DNA from: Patagioenas fasciata
Taxonomy: Eukaryota > Chordata > Aves > Columbiformes > Columbidae
Direction: 5' to 3'
Assembly (NCBI RefSeq): GCF_037038585.1
Contig: NC_092526.1
Span: 36,903,501 to 36,967,500, forward strand
DNA: 64,000 nt
Shown in pieces: positions 34,620 through 46,795 of the stretch; within the stretch, counting starts at the first letter, position 1, and the number at the start of each line of letters is the position of its first letter. Made by a program: the position numbers and the translations under genes. A model generated the notes under the pieces. The model had not been told where the DNA came from, made no database searches, and saw only the letters and a program-made list of their open reading frames with translations.

Positions 34620-34919
34620 AGAGGCAGGTTAGCGGCGCAGCCCGCCGAGCTGCTCCCCGCCGCCTCCAGCGCTGTCTCCCGGCCAGAGGGGCCCCGAGCC
34701 ACCCGCCACCTCCTCCCCGGCCTGCCCGAGCGCCGGGGCTCCCGGCAGCAGGAACCTTGTTGCCGCGGAGCCGTTTCCCGCGGCGGCCGGGCCGGCTTTG
34801 CGGCGGACGCGGCCCCGCCGCCCGGCAGCAGGAGGGGCCGGGCCGGGCCGGGCCGGGCCTGCGCTCCGCGCCGGGAGCCGCTCCTCGGAGCACGGGCAGA
34901 GCGCGGCCCCGGGCGGCAG
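34620..34919 (+). other. PLEKHM3: PLEKHM3 non-coding first exon (5' end approximate)
   Basis: The exon ends at the strong donor GGCGGCAG|gtaaat at 34919/34920. I find no ATG between 34620 and 34919, as expected for a purely untranslated exon. The next acceptor that fits is at 44844. The transcription start cannot be placed from sequence; 34620 marks only the left edge of the GC-rich block. The exon includes a GGGCC pentamer tandem at 34834-34860. Confidence 0.55.
34834..34860 (+). repeat. (GGGCC)n pentamer repeat in the 5' UTR exon
   Basis: About five tandem units of GGGCC, giving several closely spaced G triplets and thus G-quadruplex potential in the transcript leader. It could be length-variable. 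Confidence 0.85.
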
Positions 34920-37900
34920 GTAAATACTCCCCTCGGGCTGCGGTCGGTGCGGGGCTTGGAGGGTCAGCGAGGTTCGCCGGGCCCTTCGGGGCAGCTTTCG
35001 CCGTGCTGCTGCCTGCGGATGCGGGCGGGTGCGAGGAGCCGGGCGCGGCCGTTGTTTGTGTTTGTGGCACAAACATTCCTGTAGTCATGTGCCCGTCTGG
35101 AAAGACACGTTCCCGTGTGCATGGGAAGGGCCTGTGCTTGAGGTTTCCCCACCCAGAGCCGCTCACAACCTCAGCAGGAATTGGGGCTGCTCCCCATCGG
35201 TAGAATCAAATTCTGGCATGTGTAGGCACAGTGTGCAGGCATCACTCTGTTTTAGTAGCCCTGAGTATGACATAATGCTGTAGTCTTATGTTGCAGTAAA
35301 GTCGCTTCACCCAAACACAGCTAGTGGAATTATAGCTTCTGGAATCAAGTATGTGCGACAGGAGAGTATCAGTTATGTGTGAGTGTGTGCTGGCTGGAGC
35401 ATCACTGGCACTGCAAGGGGAGATAAGGGAAGAAAGTCGAGATTTGAGTTTGTTTAAGGAATCATTACTTGCTCCTGATCTGTTTCCTGTTTTGCAAATG
35501 TGCACTTATGGCCCTGATCCTGCAAAGATTTACAGACAAATCTAATTTTAGGTACTGCGTAATCCACTAACTGACTACAAAAAGTTGCAGTATCTGAGGA
35601 TAACAGAGCATCAGAATCTTGGTAGGACCAATGCTCGTACACTTAAAGCAACAGTAGCTTTTATCTTGTCACTTTCAAGGCTCGTTTATTCAAAATTACT
35701 GAATTAAATTTGGGATTTTAAAAAATCAGAAATCTAAAGTGCAAAACAGGGCAGTACATAGTGGAATGAAGGATCTCATCATCCTACAGTAGCTAGATAC
35801 AGCATTACTGCAGAACCTTATCGGTCTGAAGTCACGTTACGTGTTAACATTTTGATTTCATCAGTTGTTCTGGGGTCTCTACTGGGCTTTTGCTAAGATC
35901 TTCTGTAATAAAGGTATAGTTCAGTTTAGAGAACAACAAGCGTTTGTGCTGAGTAGATACATGATGCTGTAGCAGTACATGTGGCTACAACCAGCCTGCG
36001 GGGTCGGCTGTTGTGTTGATGCTGCCACGGCCTGCAGGTCTGGGCTGGTGTGGGAGTTTGCCAAAATTCAGTGTTATTTGGATCTTTGCTTCCTTTCCTC
36101 TCCCTGCCCCTCTTCCCTTGATAACAAATGTGCCAAACCACTGTGGTCCTGGCTGTTTGAAGGGCAAGAGTAGAGCTTAGTTTGAGGTTTGAAATGAGTT
36201 TGTTATTAAACACTGCGTTTCCATCAGTGTCAGCGTTCAACCACTAATAGTTACGGGATATCCAGGTCTCCCCGTAGAAAGGATTGTGCTGTCCCAGCCG
36301 AGCTCCCAGTGCACCACAGTTAGAGAGGAAAGTTGGCTGTAATTGCAGATCAAAGCTGTGTGCTGCACAGATTTGAAAGTCAAGTATATTTTCTTATGGC
36401 TGTGCCAGGATCCTGGGAAGAAATGTCTCCCATGTTCTTGTGGGAAATGCTGTGTTTCTTACCATCTTTCTGGCCTCCTGGGACAATGGCAGCTGTTATT
36501 CCCAGCTGTGGAGTTATACTGGGCTGTGGTGGAGTCTGCCTCAGAGAAACTACCCTGCAGAGCTAAGTGAAAATTAATCCTGTAGTCTGGCGTAGATGGT
36601 AAAGGATTCAGTTATTATATTGCTATTTATACCAGCTAGTGCTTCGTCTAGGGAGGTCCCAAAGTATCTTCTGTCCCCGAGTCCTAGTTATAAGGAGATA
36701 AATGTCTTCATCAGGCAGCCCCCCTTCAGTATGTCCTTCCTTGCCGAAATGCAGCCACCTCGGGGTGCAGCAGGACATTGCTGCACACAGCAGCTGAGAG
36801 CTCAGCAGCCTAGTTTCCAGCAGTCTCTGCAAATGAGTCCTGGAGGAGCAACAACCCCAAGAACAAAATGTGCCTTTTATTTCTGTTCAGAACTCACAGG
36901 GACAAACTGAAAATGTCTTAAAAACCGATCTCTTAAAAAAAAAAAAAAAAGAAAAAAGGTCAAGCTTTTCAGACCTGGCTGTCTTTTCCATTCAGCGTCG
37001 TTCTAGAAAGTGTAGAGTAGGAATATACCTGTGAAATTTCAGTTTGTATTAACCAGAAATGTTTATTAAAAAAAAAAAAAGTTTTATCTCACCTGGCATA
37101 TACAAAGTTCACCCATATCCTAGCAGGGGACAGGCTGGTGCATTGTGGCATGTACAATTAGAAATATTAAAATGAGTCATGTTGTTTGTTGTTTCCTGAC
37201 TGTCCAGTTCAATCATGTTTCCTCATGTACTGGAGGAGGTTTGTATCACCCCTCTTGGATACCCTGTTCCCTGACTGTCTCTGTGCTGAACTCACGGGGT
37301 TGCAGGCTGGTTTTTTTGGTGTCTGTCTGCCTAGCAGAACAGGCAGGAGTTCTTGTAGTCAATGGCAGCGTGTAAAATGCAAGTTATACAACTTTAAGAC
37401 AAACCTCTACACACAAAACAAATGAACCCATGCATAGAAATCATTCACCCTCCCTTGGGTTATTGGGGACTACAGATCTGTTTAAGACAACACCTCCATG
37501 TCCAGCGGCCAAATCACTGCACTGCTTCATTCCGTTTGTCCCCGTAGATTTTTTTGCGTGACGTGTGGGTTTGAGGTGTTTGCATCCAGCTGATCTCAGG
37601 GGCAGTGCTAGGACACAGGGGAGCCTCTGTTCCCCAACACGTGACATCCTTCCCTGCCAGCTCAACCACCCGCATCACATGCAAGGGGCTAGTCTGGATT
37701 TTAGTCTGATGTAACCTGTGAAGGTGCCCACGCACCGATGGGTTTGACTGGCTAGCAGCCTGGGCTGTGTGTCACCATCAGCTAACTGCCCTCCAGTCAT
37801 TCTGCTTTGCTTTCTGCTCCTTTCCTTGCCTGGGTCCTTCATCCTTTCCAGAGTCCCAGTCCAGCTACAGAGATTTCATGTGGTTGCTCATCCACGGGAA

Positions 37901-39556
37901 GTGATACAGCCCAGTGTTACTGGGTGCTGTTCCCCGGCTGGGAGGGATATGTGTCAGATGGCTGTGAGGCAAAGGAGTCAGTGATAGAGATTGCAGGAGA
38001 GCTGTACAGCAGCAAGGCTCTGGAAAAGAAAAGCTTTCTGTGGTCCATCTTCCTCCACCGCTGGGTCCTCCTCACCCTCTGGACCCCCTTTGTTCTGGTG
38101 CAGCAGGCTGTTGTGTGCTTTTCAGTTTAGATTTTCTTGCGGTTTAATTACTGTTTCCAAAGCAGAGTTGAAATTAAATATAATGTGTGCTATAAGCACT
38201 GTTTATTATTAATTACTGTGAGCTCATCACTGGATGAGCTGTTCTGTAGCTGTGATGTGTTTGTTCCCCATGCAGGGAGGATGCTTGGGGAGCTTTGTTG
38301 TTGAAGGCGCTGGGTCAGAGCAGCAGCTGGGGAAAATCTGTGCTTTGACTGAGTGAGACTCATGTTACCTCACTAAGGGACTGCTTCCTCTCCCAGAATA
38401 TGGCATTCTGCTTCTTCCCTGGTTTCACCTCTTTCTTAATTTCATCTTTTCTCTGTGTGTTTCTTTTTTGTTCCCCCCTCTTTTATTTTCTGTAGGCTGG
38501 AAGAGATCACTGCTGTCTTCTAGGTTAACTGAGATTAGGCACCAAGTTAATTGCAGCTGTGCCCGGTCTTTGCCTCTCCCTGGGTCTGGCACACAGGTGT
38601 GGGAGCTCTTCACTGATGTTGGCAGCTGATTTCATCCTTAAGGGCAATGAGACTATAGGAAACAGGTGGGTTTGCAGCATGGAGATGGTTATACTTATAT
38701 TCACAGTTATCCTCTCTAATGCCTGGCCCTATAGCCAAGCAGTTCTGACCAGAAAGCCTTTATTTTTGCTTTTCCTGAATATTGTCAGTGGTTTTGTGCA
38801 GGAATATCAGTCAGAAGGTATTTATGTGAGACACTTTAAAATTGGTATTGTCTGAAAAATTTAAGCTATTAATTTCTCAGTTGTGTGTTGGAGAAAGAGG
38901 TTTTTAAAGATGGGCTTTTAAAATGTGATCTAAAGACAATTATCCAGGCCTCATTGAACCAACTGTTGGCTGTCATATGGCACCCTCTTTGAAACTGTGA
39001 TCCCTTGTTCCATGTGAAAAGTGACTTGTAGTTTTACCCTCTTTGTGAGGCACTGTAAATTTCATCCAGACATTTAAATGATGAATCCCACAAGTTTCCG
39101 TGCTGTGTTGTTCACTCAGTGTACAGAGCAGTAGGTAACCTGGGGTTTTGGAATCACCTGGGGACAAAGTTGCTTTGTGCCAAGGGAAACAAATGCAGCC
39201 AGGACACAGGAACATGTGATGGTTTACACAGGGATGGTGTCCCAGCTGCAACTCACTCCCTGCAGTTGTCCATTAGGAAATTCCTAGTTATCAGCTGCCT
39301 CTGTAAATTGAGTATGAGAGGCAGGCAGTGGCACAACTTTCAGTTGCTGCTCAGAGAACTGGCTGCACTACTCATGGGATTCGCAAGTGCTGTGAGTATG
39401 AGTGTTCTGAACCAGGACTGCTCTTTGGTTACATGTGGATGGCACATAGTGCAGTGGATCTGACTGGGGATGTTGTATGTGGAAGCTTCAAGCACAGCAG
39501 CTGTAATACAGTGCTACCTGCACAGCTAAGGGCAGGAGGGCTTCTGGTTGGGAGAG

Positions 39557-39616
39557 AATCACAGAATGGTAGGGATTGGAAGGGACCTCGAAAGATCATC
39601 TAGTCCAAACAGACCT
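39557..39616 (-). mobile_element. CR1 3' end remnant, minus orientation
   Basis: GAATCACAGAATGGTAGGGA, GGAAGGGACC and AAGATCATCTAGTCC are the reverse complement of the CR1 3' terminus: octamer tail, then AGGTCCCTTCC, then GGACTAGATGATCTTT. Only about 60 bp remain. Confidence 0.88.
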
Positions 39617-42600
39617 GGGTGCTGTCATGCTTTGAAAGAGCTGCTGGCCACAACAGGATCAAGACCATTTGCTGAGGAGGCCTTGCTATACTGTAAATAA
39701 ATAAAGCATCATCTGCCATCTAGTTACAACAGGGGGATGCTGGAAAGAGAGCACAACACCTTGTATTGCACTACCACTGTCAGTTCTACAACTTCTCTGC
39801 AAGCATTCTGTGCAATGTATAGAAGTGCATAAGCAGTGGTAAAGACTCTGTGCAAGAGTCAGCCATCTGGGCATCCTCATCTTCTCTTCTGCCCATTCAG
39901 GTGTGCCCACCTGACAAATACAGCTCAACTTCTTAACTAAGAGGTAGCACCTAAGTTTTCAGCTTTGTAGCTTTTTTTCGGGGATCCTGCACAGCAGAGT
40001 CTCGTTTTCAGGGACTGGCATTGACCTTAGTGCATCCCATTTAGATTCTGGGCAAGACTTCGCTGATGTGACCCGCAGAGCCAGTCAGAAATCCTTGTAC
40101 CAGTAAAACCCTTAGGCTGTGATTGCTCAAGGTGCCACTAGAAGACATTCAGGTCACAGGCTGAGGTTGCTCAGACAGACAAGCAGAAAAGCTCTTTAGG
40201 TACGAGCTGCTCCAGCCCCAGCAGATTGTATTCCAGGCGACTGTACATCCATCTTTTCTTCAAATGACCTGTTTTTCAGTCCAGGCTTTTCACAACCAGT
40301 AAGCTGGACTGTAGTGGTACCAGCCTGCAACATACCAGAAATAAAGGTCCCTGAGGCTGCTTGAATTTCCTCTGCTACCAAATTGCTACCCAACTGAAAG
40401 AATGTCTCTTTTCCTTGCTGGCATAGGCGTTTCAGCTCACAGCATGAGATAAAGCAGAGCTGGTTCCCACAGCAGGTTTTAGGGTGCTGAGAAGGGGATG
40501 GGGCGAGATCTCCAGTGTCTGGGGCACCCTTGCTCTCTACTTGCGTGCAGGTAACTTGTAAAACTACTCTTGGGGTCTTCAGATAAAATTCTCAGAAACA
40601 CCCAACTGTTTGCCAGGAATTGGAGCCTCAGAGTCATTAGAAATCAATAGACTCAAGGGGCTTTTAACAACATTACCCATCTTTTGCTGTCTGGGAGCTC
40701 CTCTCATTTATGCATTTCCTCCTGGACACATTGCTTATGAACATCATTGATTGTTTCTTTCCAATTCTCTCACCAAATACACAACAGATAAATAGGAACT
40801 TCCCTTTTCTTTTGTATCGCTCCTTGTTTTATACATCTCGATTATCTGTTCACCAAAGAGGAGGTCCTCTGAGCACCAAAACCAACAAGTCTGCTTATCA
40901 AGTTGTAGGTTGCCTCCTGTTCCTCCTTCCTGTTTTCCCCCTCTGCTTCCTGGAGTTTTCAGATCCATCTCACACTAACCACTAGTGCTAATTTGGAGCC
41001 GTGTGGTGGCACTGGCCTTCTAGAAAGTATAAAGGACCAAGTTTTGCCTGCTTCTCCCTTAGGAGTGTGAGTTTGGGCCTGTTTCCTGTCCAATGTTGAA
41101 CAGCAGTGAAAGAACTGCATCTTTAAGGACACTGCTGCTCTGTCACACTGAGCTGGAGTTACCTATGCTGTTTGAAAGAAAGAGAGGGAAGGAGAATAAC
41201 CAGCAATTAGGTAGGATGGTGACACAAACCCTGTTTCCTTATGAAATGAAACCGAAAGGTGCTTCTTTTATATATACTCTCTGTATGGATTGGTGAGCTA
41301 AATGGATCTCTTTAGTCACTGGTTCCTGAACACATGCTGGCTTTAATTTTCTCTCCTGCCAAGGCTAGACTGAGCAGTCCTGAGCATAATGTGCAAGCTG
41401 GGGGTACGCAGCAAGTCCCTGTTGTGGTGGTGTGTATCACCCACAAGATTGCTTTCTGCCCTCACCTCTTCTGTGGTTTGTGATTTTCCATGGCACGTGG
41501 GGATCCAGAAAAGCAGATCAGGAAGTTAAATGATCTCTTCCAGTGCACATTCCTTGTAATTTGTCATCTATGATTTTTCCCTGCTGTCAGACTGTGCTGT
41601 CACCTAGGTTAAGCCATTGTGACTTGTCTAAGGGAAGTAATCTTGACTACACTGAACTCCTGTCTCACATGGCATGACCACCACTCGTTGTTTATCTCAG
41701 CCATACGAGTGACGTGGCCACTATAAACTTGTAATAGTAAAGGCTTTACTCATGTTGTAAGTGCACATTAATTGCCTGACTGCTGCACGTCCATGGATGA
41801 GAGCTGTACCTACACTAGACAGACATACAGAAAAGCATGTTTGTCACCTGCTGCAATCCCTGTGTCCACCAGTTTTTGCTAAGTACAGTGCACCTTGTTC
41901 CTTCTCCTTTTTTCAGTAAGACTAATTCCCAGGGGCCCAGATGAGCTGTTAGGTTTCTGTTTCACGTAACAAACCACTGCTTACAGTTACCTGTAGCTTT
42001 GGCAGTGTTTAATAGTTTGGGCTGATGCTTCTCCCTTCCTCTCCTATTCACTGCATTAGGCTGAATTTCTTGGAAAATTTCAGGTGTTTCCAAGAAGCAG
42101 TATGTAAGGCAATATATTTTACAGTAATTTAAAAGGAATTAATCCTATCCTATTTGCCTTTTTTTCACCTTCATGTGAAGGAAGTGATTTCCACTGCTTT
42201 CCCTCCTGGAGTTGATCCTGATGGAGCTGTTCACTGCCATATCAAAGGTTGCTTTTGTTTAGCACCAAATCCGTGCAGAAGCTTGAATTAAATTTTTGTT
42301 GTCTGCCTCTGATAGAAAATGCCAAATCGTGCTCATGGAGGATGTGTGATTGCAGAATCCCAGCCCAAGTGGGAATTACTGGCACAACTCTTTCTTTGAT
42401 CTAAAGAGGTTCTTGGTGGTGCAAGAATGCATGAGCCCACCACTGAGGTCCCCTTTCACACCACTATTGAGCATGGGAAACAGACTAGTTTGGAAGCTAC
42501 GAGTGCTGCAGTTTGTGAACTGTGTGATGCAGGGGCCTGTCATCTTCATATGACCTTGTGATTCAGCATCTTACTGGATGTGAGGTCAGTTTGTAGTTCG

Positions 42601-43839
42601 GCAACACCACACTTGTCTGCCTGGCACTGGGTAATTCCAGCCTCACAGCATCCAGGGAAACGTGTAGCCACATGAAACCTCCAGCATTTAAAATGGAACC
42701 TGTTTAATGTAAGTCTCAATTTTCTCCTCTTGCTTTCCACCTTTCCTAATGATTTTAAATAAAGAACAGAGCAACACTGCGTCTGTTACCTCTGAAATGC
42801 TTCAGTGGTGTGTGACAAGTCCTTCTGGAGTGATTGCTGCTCCAGTGTCTGGAGTGAGCACAAGGCTGTATTCTCTGCCAGCCCCTGTGAAGCAGCATCT
42901 TTGTATGGGCCAGCCTGTAGCTTTCACTGCTGGTGCATGATTATGGTAGTGCTGGTATTGTTCAAGGAAAGCCTGTTACGGTTTTGCAACTTCAAAATAT
43001 CATTCTTGCTTTAAAGACATGCTGTAGGAGGATGTGGACTAAGTGGGCAGGTTGCACCAGGTCATGTCACTTAGCCTTTGCCTGGAGCTCCCAGGCTCTG
43101 AGGCAGCAGGGAGCAAAAAATTCTGGGGCTCCTGGCAGGAATAAGCTTCAAGACAGAACTCTGTGCTGCGTTAAGCTGACAATGCAGTTGTGCCCGGGAT
43201 GGCTTTACTTCCCACCGCTATTAACTGGCACAGTTGCACAGCTTTGCAAGGAGTCTGTTCCCATACTGTTCTCATTTCAAACCACTCCAGATCTGTTTTG
43301 TTCACCCCCCTGGTTGCAGTTCTGGCTCTACCTTCAGTGTCTTACTCTACAGTCACTTATTGAAGCTGATTCTAGTCCGGGTACACTGTGAGACTACTGA
43401 AGTGAACCCTTGCAAAGAGATAACAGAAAAAAGATCCCAGTGTAAAGGCTTTAAGTTTCCAGAGTTATATACATGATTATCGCTTTTTAGAATAGTTTGC
43501 TTGGAGTGCATTTACAGCAATGATGGTCTGAGCTGCTATCTGTTAGGAGGGAGGATCAGCTGCTCTTTCACACACACCTGTGTCGTGTCTGGCCACAGGT
43601 GATTGTGGAGGGGATCGGTTTGTGGCACAGGATTCTGTGCCCCCTTCTTGGGGGACTGCTGGCCTCCTTCCTCCCTCTGGATTGCCACAGGAAAGAGTGC
43701 CTAGTTAAATGATGTTGCGAATGTAAGTTAGAGTAAGGCAAATAGACTGTTCTGTGTTAAAAAGAACCTTAAATAGAAGTGTGATCTGTGTTGCGTGGTG
43801 TTTAATAGATGTTTTTTCCTCAAGTGTATATCTTCATGG

Positions 43840-43960
43840 CTTCTGCTAGCACTTCAGCAGTATTCACAAGCTAATGAACTACTAATTATCAGCCCTGCCC
43901 AGGCTAATTAGCTCTGTTAAGAGTGTATTAATCTAGGCAGAGCTCTGAGGTCATGCAGCT
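43840..43960. promoter_or_regulatory. Candidate conserved non-coding element in intron 1
   Basis: Contains AAGCTAATGAACTAC, CTAATTATCAG, GGCTAATTAGCTC and GTATTAATCTAGG within 70 bp, a dense cluster of homeodomain cores in unique sequence 1 kb before the coding exon. Functional status is not testable here. Confidence 0.2.
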
Positions 43961-44844
43961 TTGCTGCTTTTAGAATTTGAGCTGTAGATCTCTTTGACTT
44001 GGGGCTGTTCTACATCTGTAGGCTCTAGGTCATAGGTATCAAACTCATTGTCACCAGAGGCCACATCAGCCTCATGGTTGCCTTCAAAGGGCTGAATGTA
44101 ATTTTAGGACTCCTGTAGGAGTAGTTACATTTATATAGTCCTAAAATAAAGATCTGCAGATTTGTGGCAGTAGAGAACATGGTATATTTTGTTTTGTTGA
44201 TAGGATGCGTTGTCTTTCTGAGGCTTAGGTTGCCACATGGTTTCACTGAGGTTCCCAGTGATATTCTATTAATAGAGAGGAGCTCTATATGCAGTGCTCT
44301 GCAGCAGCCTGTTAGCGTTGATCTTTCAGGCAAATATCACAGTTCTGTTTGTGCAGACAAGTAGGCAAAGTAGCTGCTGTAAAACTCATGACGGTCTCCT
44401 AAAACTGGGAGTGCAAGCAGTCTGGGAGAAAAAGGCAAATTATTTGAGGCTGGTTGGCCTATTTTACTAACCCTTCATTTCTCAAGTTTCTCTTGCAGCC
44501 CCATGGGAACCTGCACTAAGCATTCCCTAGATGGCTGCATTTGTGATGTTCGTCAGTATTGCCTCACAGCACAGCTTTCTAAAGCTTGGTTAATAAATGG
44601 CATCACTTTGGTTCCCTTTATCTGGTGCCCCATCCCACTCTCTGCAGGTTCCAGTTCAAGAAGTGATTATACACAGAGTGAATAACAGAATCCCCAAAGG
44701 GGTTCTTCATATGTGATAATGTTGATGCCAAATGAAGGAGAAAGTAAAATCGAGGGGACTGTGACTGTGAAAGAAGTGATGTGATTAATCATATTTATCT
44801 GGAAAAAGGCTCTAACTGACATGCTGTTTTGCTTTGCTTTACAG

Positions 44845-45094
44845 ATACTCTCCACCACTATGAGCTTATTTCAAAGAGGGACTGCAGCTCGCTCAATCAG
44901 TGGATGTCTCCCATCTGCAGGCGGGCTGGTTTGGTTCCTTTCTGCCACTAAGGCTTGTGGTTGGTGAATTTATTTGCCCCACCACCTCTAAGTTAATGGT
45001 GTGCCAAGGACAGACATGAAGCAGCTCTTTCTCTGGGTATTGATGTGACATCTTAACGCATCACGACACCTCAGGCCCGCTGCCAGCACAGATG
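44845..45094 (+). promoter_or_regulatory. PLEKHM3: PLEKHM3 5' leader in exon 2 with four upstream ORFs
   Basis: This untranslated part of exon 2 holds upstream ORFs at 44860-44967 (35 codons), 44904-44951 (15), 44996-45019 (7) and 45016-45048 (10). The last one ends in a minimal ATG-TGA pair at 45043-45048. All terminate before the main start. Upstream ORFs generally lower initiation at the main ATG, so translational control is a reasonable inference. An extra in-frame ATG at 45092 directly precedes the chosen start. Confidence 0.7.
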
Positions 45095-45698
45095 ATGGAG
45101 GCTCTTGAAGTCGATGACATTAGCCCAGCCTTGGAAGTGACTGAAGACTTTTTCAATAGTTTTGAAACTAAGCTTGAAAAGATTGTGCAGCCCTCAGAGG
45201 TGTACGGTGTACAGGACGTCCCCGAACTGGTCGGGCAGGAGGTATTTGATCAGATAACAGAGAGCACGAATCTGAGGAACGTTGCCTCCTTAGCCAAAAG
45301 TAGCCTCATCTGGGATCACTGCAAAAATGGCCTCTTGGAAACCAAAGCTCAGACGGCGTTCCCTGGTAGAGACCAGCACGTGGTGCGGAGGGGAACAGCT
45401 GCTGACAACCTTGTCTGGGCTGGAGAACGGGAGACCGCGGCTTTTAACATCTTCAGTATCTGCCAGCGGAGGAGAGACAGGCCTCGCTCGGTGAACGACA
45501 TCCTGGTGCAGAATGAGGATGCCTCCACGTTCAAGCCAGGACACAACAGGTCACGCTCCGATATCAGCCATGTGAATTGGGGAATGGTTTTCACGGGCAC
45601 CTCCCTGCAGCAGCCCCCCGTGCCTGGCCGGGACAATAACTGCGCCCTGCTCTCCTACCTTATGTTAACCAATGGAGAGGACATCCAAGGAAACACAG
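45095..45698 (+). CDS. PLEKHM3: PLEKHM3, first coding exon (N-terminal region)
   Basis: PLEKHM3 is a cytoplasmic PH-domain scaffold protein, reported to bind AKT and to promote muscle differentiation. This exon encodes residues 1-201. It begins MEALEVDDISPALEVTEDFF, matching remembered human PLEKHM3 nearly residue for residue. Further matches are VPELVGQEV, LIWDHCK, LLETKAQ, NICQRRRDRPRSVND-like sequence and TFKPGHNRSRSDI. The start at 45095 is preferred over 45092 because human starts at MEALE and because it has A at -3 and G at +4. The donor is ACACAG|gtttgt at 45698/45699, phase 1. The region is hydrophilic with an RSRSD serine motif and no domain before the PH pair. Reading through the donor stays open to 45847, but that is intron. 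Confidence 0.96.
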
Positions 45699-46740
45699 GT
45701 TTGTGCTGGTGCTTTATTGCCTCTGTTGATAAGAAGACTTTTCTATTTGTTTTTAATATTTATCTTGAAAGGGGACATGCGTGTTTCAAAAAACAAGCAC
45801 CTCTTAAGCTGATAGAAATCAGCATCTCACTGTTGTCTTTGATATAGCTCTTGTCTGTTTGCCTTGCTAAGAATCAGTTTTTAAACCAATCTCAGCTTCT
45901 ATTATTTCCATGGTTTGAAAAACTAAGCCTATTTTACTTTTTGCTGTTTTACTTTTGGCTCATTTGACTCAGGAAAAAATAATTTATTTGTTTTGTATTT
46001 CTGATCATTTCCTTATCTGATTTTCCCAAATTAAACAAATAAACAAACAGCAAACTTTGAATGCTAATGCTATTGGGAGAATGGCAAATCCAAACAAATG
46101 CAGATTTTGTTAAAAAAAAATAAAGAGGAGGGACCATTAAAAAGAGGGCAAACAAAGCTTTACTGTGAGGCCTAAGATCTGTGTGCTGTTTCTTTAAGAA
46201 ATTCTGGCTATTCAGTCCATAAACAATTAACAAAAACTCAAGCTGGCTGTTTGTGCTTGTCAACATTAAGGCATCTGCCAGCTTTGTGTGGGGTGCAGGA
46301 AGTCTTGTTATCAGATTGAGGCAGGCGCCTCCAGCAGCCGGACCAAGCGGCCTTTCAGCAACTGATACTTTTTCCTTTTCCTTTCTCGAGCGCTGCACTG
46401 GAAGGGGTTGTACCCAGGGCTTTGGAAACACTGAACCAGTGTCTGCATCTCCGTGATTTGTTTTAGAGATGGCAGAAGGGAACTGGGCACTTACAGAAGA
46501 GAAAATAAGCTAGTGCCACGAAGTTTTTGTAATCTAAATAAAGGCGGGACTTAACAAAGGAATTTAAAAATCAAAGGGTTGTGAAAGTGTGTGTGGTGTG
46601 TATGGTGGAATGATGCCAGTTATTAATAGGTAGCTGGTTTAGGGCTAAAACAAACCTTTTTGGTTAGGTCTTCCAGATAAGTCAGCTATTTTGGAGAAGG
46701 GAAAGCAGGTACCCGAATGTTTCTGTTTGTGGATGTGTGC

Positions 46741-46795
46741 ATATATAAATATGTATAATATATAGGCATATATATATGTATGTATACACACACAA
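46741..46795. repeat. TA/TG/CA microsatellite
   Basis: Interrupted TA repeats pass into TATG and CA units. Confidence 0.9.

Larger units (their letters stand above)
34600..35065 (+). promoter_or_regulatory. PLEKHM3: CpG island, presumed PLEKHM3 promoter
   Basis: From about 34615 the DNA becomes very GC- and CpG-rich for roughly 450 bp, in sharp contrast to the rest of the window. GC-box-like runs are frequent, and there is no obvious TATA box. It covers a splice donor at 34919/34920 and lies upstream of the PLEKHM3 start codon on the same strand, so it is the likely promoter. The many overlapping ORFs on both strands here come from the base composition. A bidirectional promoter is possible, but no minus-strand exon was recognised. 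Confidence 0.75.
34920..44844 (+). other. PLEKHM3: PLEKHM3 intron 1 (9.9 kb)
   Basis: Runs from donor gtaaat to acceptor gctttacag at 44844. It contains poly(A) tracts near 36935-36950 and 37068-37080, a short antisense CR1 piece at 39557-39616 and otherwise unique-looking sequence. No independent gene is supported on either strand. An enhancer-like patch lies at 43840-43960. Confidence 0.6.

Noticed and set aside
34461-35203. Several long ORFs on both strands in the GC-rich block
   Set aside because: Open frames in up to four frames at once are expected in a CpG island with few stop codons. The donor at 34919 and the absence of an ATG in the exon fit a 5' UTR better.
45699-45847. Extension of the PLEKHM3 first coding exon past 45698
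   Set aside because: The frame stays open by chance. The donor at 45698 joins in phase to 55150 and reproduces the known protein GNT-EHK junction.
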